A stretch of 6,861 nt of DNA from Akkermansiaceae bacterium (GTDB taxonomy: Bacteria > Verrucomicrobiota > Verrucomicrobiia > Verrucomicrobiales > Akkermansiaceae). The position numbers and the translations under genes were made by a program. Positions 5,101-6,861 of the stretch are shown here, piece after piece (position 1 is the first letter of the stretch; each line of letters begins with the position of its first letter). The notes beneath the pieces were generated by a model. It did no database searches, was not told where the DNA came from, and worked only from the letters and a program-made list of their open reading frames with translations. The stretch spans positions 1-6,861 of the forward strand of contig JABHEX010000368.1 in NCBI GenBank assembly GCA_018676385.1, written 5' to 3'.

Positions 5101-5235
5101 ATGTCTAAAGGACAGGGGATGTCGTCGCAGTCCGCGGTGTTATCCACTCACGATTTCACCCACCTTAGTATTTCGTATTGTCAGCCTGCTATGCTGTGGT
5201 CAATCTTGATGCATGGCAGAATTTCATCCGCTTGA
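5101..5235 (+). CDS. Possible small ORF (44 aa) overlapping the start of the deiodinase-like gene
   Basis: The ORF starts MSKGQGMSSQSAVLSTHDFT and ends LMHGRISSA. It has no recognisable domain, signal peptide or membrane segment. Support is limited to AGGAGG at 5085-5090, the strongest Shine-Dalgarno match in the window, and an AT-rich GAAAAAAT run before the ATG. It overlaps the next gene by 23 nt in another frame, which would allow coupling if it is translated as a leader peptide. It may equally be chance or the remnant of a decayed gene; composition gives no help at this length. Confidence 0.25.
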   Translation: MSKGQGMSSQSAVLSTHDFTHLSISYCQPAMLWSILMHGRISSA

Positions 5236-5872
5236 GTTTGATCGTCTTCCCGAGGATGAGATGCAGTCGCGGGCTCGGGATTTCTATCAGTCGATCAAGA
5301 ACCGGCGGACCGTGCGTGATTTTTCGTCCGATCCGATCCCTGACGGAGTGATTGAGGACTGCTTGTTGGCTGCGGGCACGGCACCGAATGGGGCCAATCT
5401 GCAGCCATGGCATTTTTCTGTTGTTAGGGATCAGGGGATTAAACGAAAAATCCGTGAGGCGGCGGAGGAAGAGGAGAGGGAGTTCTACGGTGGACGTGCT
5501 CCGGATGACTGGCTCGACGTGCTCGGTCACCTTGGCACCGATGCCGAAAAGCCCTTCCTCGAAACCGCTCCGGCACTCATCGCCATTTTTCAGAAGTCAA
5601 AAACTCTCGACCGCCGTGGTGTGGAGACAAAGACGTATTACCCGAAGGAATCGGTGGGTATCGCTGCGGGGTTTCTGATCGCGTCCTTACACAACGCCGG
5701 GCTGGTAACACTGACGCATACTCCTAGTCCGATGCGGTTTTTAAACGAAATTCTCGGTCGGCCTGCTACGGAAAAACCATTTCTCCTGTTAGTGGTGGGT
5801 TATCCCGCCGCTGGCTGTGAGGTGCCCGAGATTACTAAAAAACCTCTCGCGGAAATTGCAGACTTTCACTGA
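5213..5872 (+). CDS. Nitroreductase-fold flavoprotein of the iodotyrosine deiodinase (IYD) type
   Basis: The 219-residue protein has FMN-binding features of the nitroreductase superfamily: RRTVRDF (31-37), GTAPNGANLQPWHF (55-68) and the LTHTPSP block (167-173). It matches iodotyrosine deiodinase more closely than generic nitroreductases. EEEEREFY (85-92) and the downstream GTDAEK (108-113) supply Glu88, Tyr92 and Lys113, with the same Glu-Tyr (4) and Tyr-Lys (21) spacings as the human enzyme's Glu153/Tyr157/Lys178 that bind the amino-acid zwitterion and close the active-site lid. ESVGIAAGFLIASLHNAGL (146-164) and FLLLVVGYP (190-198) also fit. Bacterial relatives reductively remove halogen from halotyrosines using FMN; the natural substrate here is unknown. 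No N-terminal membrane anchor is present, so it should be cytoplasmic. No Shine-Dalgarno precedes the ATG; TTGTCA at 5178-5183 may be a -35 but lacks a good -10. The next gene follows after 7 nt. Confidence 0.9.
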   Translation: MAEFHPLEFDRLPEDEMQSRARDFYQSIKNRRTVRDFSSDPIPDGVIEDCLLAAGTAPNGANLQPWHFSVVRDQGIKRKIREAAEEEEREFYGGRAPDDWLDVLGHLGTDAEKPFLETAPALIAIFQKSKTLDRRGVETKTYYPKESVGIAAGFLIASLHNAGLVTLTHTPSPMRFLNEILGRPATEKPFLLLVVGYPAAGCEVPEITKKPLAEIADFH

Positions 5873-5879
5873 TCAGACC

Positions 5880-6861
5880 ATGGCGCAGGAAAAACCCCGA
5901 CTCTCCAATCTCGATGCTCTGCGAGTGTTCGCGGCATTTGGCGTGTGTATGTTCCATTTGAACTGGTATGATGACAGCGGATTGAGCTGGTTGTTAGTGT
6001 TCGGCTATCTCGGGGTGAATGTTTTTTTCTGTATCTCGGGATATATTACCCCACTGGTCTTGCAGTGGTCAAAATTCACCTATCCAGACACGGGTAAATT
6101 TCTGTTAAGCAGGTTTGTGCGTTTGTATCCTGCGTTTGCGGTGATGGCGCTCATTGAGATTTTTATATTTGCCTGTGGTAGTCCGATCATGGGGTATGGG
6201 CAGCATCTTGATCAGATTACTTGGTCGCGGACATTGGCGAATTTTTTCCTCTACGCGGATTTTGTCGGTGAGAAGTGGTATGTCGCGGTGTTTTGGACGT
6301 TAGGAGTTGAAGCGCAATTTGTGCTCGCCATCCTTGTGGTGTTTCCCTTGCTCTCGCACTCCAAGCAGTGGGTGCGCGTGGCGGTGGTGCTTGCCTGGGC
6401 GTTGGCACCACTGACGGTGGATAAAGGGCCAACCATTCTTACCTACATGGCGCTCTATGGTATGGGCATGGCGGTGTATCTTAAATTACACAAGTCGCTG
6501 CCGGGATGGGTTTTTCTTATCTTGTTAGGCCTTGCATTCCGCAGCCAATACGTGGCAGTCAGTAGCAACGCCGCATGGACGGCCTTGGGCACTGCATTGA
6601 TCGTTGCCTATGTTCCCCAACTCAGTGAGAAATGGGTGAAACGGTTAAAGATCGATTACCTAGGCCCGCTGTCCTACTCGTTTTTCCTACTGCACATCAC
6701 CTTCGGCGGGGCAGTCATGGTGCATTTTAAGCACTTCCCCAACACCTGGATCTACCAGTTCCCCGCAGTGCTGTTAGCCACCGTCTTTTCCGTTTTCATC
6801 GCCGGGCTATTCCATCGTTGGCTCGAACACCCGCTGCATCTCTACTCACGCAAGCTTAAGG
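5880..6861 (+). CDS. Acyltransferase-3 family integral membrane protein (3' end outside window)
   Basis: An open frame of 327 codons from the ATG at 5880 reaches the window edge. It encodes a polytopic membrane protein of the OafA/YrhL acyltransferase-3 family, which transfers acyl groups (often acetyl) onto extracytoplasmic sugars or other acceptors. Family marks are LDALRVFAAF...FH with the catalytic-type R15-x10-H26 spacing, GYLGVNVFFCISGY (42-55), SRFVRLYPAF (77-86), FWTLGVEAQF (138-147, WSLxxE-like), LSYSFFLLHI (264-273) and WLEHPLHLYSRK near the end. At least eight hydrophobic segments can be picked out. The last motif usually lies close to the C terminus, so only a short tail is probably missing, and no SGNH domain is seen so far. 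It starts 7 nt after the deiodinase-like gene, so co-transcription is likely. The acceptor substrate cannot be told. Confidence 0.92.
   Translation, partial: MAQEKPRLSNLDALRVFAAFGVCMFHLNWYDDSGLSWLLVFGYLGVNVFFCISGYITPLVLQWSKFTYPDTGKFLLSRFVRLYPAFAVMALIEIFIFACGSPIMGYGQHLDQITWSRTLANFFLYADFVGEKWYVAVFWTLGVEAQFVLAILVVFPLLSHSKQWVRVAVVLAWALAPLTVDKGPTILTYMALYGMGMAVYLKLHKSLPGWVFLILLGLAFRSQYVAVSSNAAWTALGTALIVAYVPQLSEKWVKRLKIDYLGPLSYSFFLLHITFGGAVMVHFKHFPNTWIYQFPAVLLATVFSVFIAGLFHRWLEHPLHLYSRKLK

Noticed and set aside
4959..5147. 62-codon minus-strand open frame in the leader region
   Set aside because: It covers the opposite strand of the terminator and hairpins, with no domain or ribosome binding site.
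6217..6436. Two overlapping minus-strand open frames at the acyltransferase gene
   Set aside because: They are shadows inside a clear acyltransferase-3 coding sequence and are Pro/Ala/Arg-rich with no motif.

Overview
The window most likely comes from a member of the Verrucomicrobiota, probably the order Verrucomicrobiales. This is an inference. It rests mainly on the membrane-anchored prenyltransferase/squalene-oxidase-repeat protein at 2722-4200, a protein type I associate with that phylum. Middling base composition and the near absence of Shine-Dalgarno sequences before most genes fit this. No rRNA, tRNA, CRISPR array, transposase or integrase is visible.

Layout. (1) 1-729, minus strand: a chaperone operon, grpE followed after 3 nt by the first 31 codons of dnaJ, which leaves the window. 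(2) 831-2443, plus strand, divergent from grpE: a small exported or anchored protein with a CPMCC motif, its own intrinsic terminator, then a signal-peptide-bearing beta-barrel protein very rich in Met and His. The pair looks like a copper-handling locus. (3) 2444-2721: a noncoding stretch with a long nested inverted-repeat element ending in a T-rich tract, and a second hairpin just before the next gene. (4) 2722-4200: the anchored alpha/alpha-toroid protein. (5) 4260-4997: a type II toxin-antitoxin pair (PF09720-like antitoxin and RelE/ParE-like toxin, overlapping by 11 nt) bracketed by two 77-bp direct repeats in the same orientation. The repeats differ at four substitutions and one deletion, and each ends in a conserved intrinsic terminator. 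The antitoxin has a good sigma70-type promoter whose predicted start point lies almost on the ATG, so its mRNA is probably leaderless. (6) 4998-5212: a noncoding leader with three consecutive hairpins, the only strong AGGAGG in the window, and a possible 44-codon ORF running into the next gene. (7) 5213-6861: a flavin-dependent nitroreductase-fold protein carrying the substrate-binding triad of iodotyrosine deiodinase, followed 7 nt later by an acyltransferase-3 membrane protein that runs off the end.

These are largely independent units. Functional links supported by the sequence are grpE-dnaJ (chaperone cycle), the antitoxin-toxin pair, the putative copper pair (context and composition only) and the tightly spaced deiodinase-like/acyltransferase pair (co-transcription likely, shared function unknown). 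The most unusual element is the toxin-antitoxin cassette set between duplicated terminator repeats. I see no clear case for an entirely new multi-gene system.
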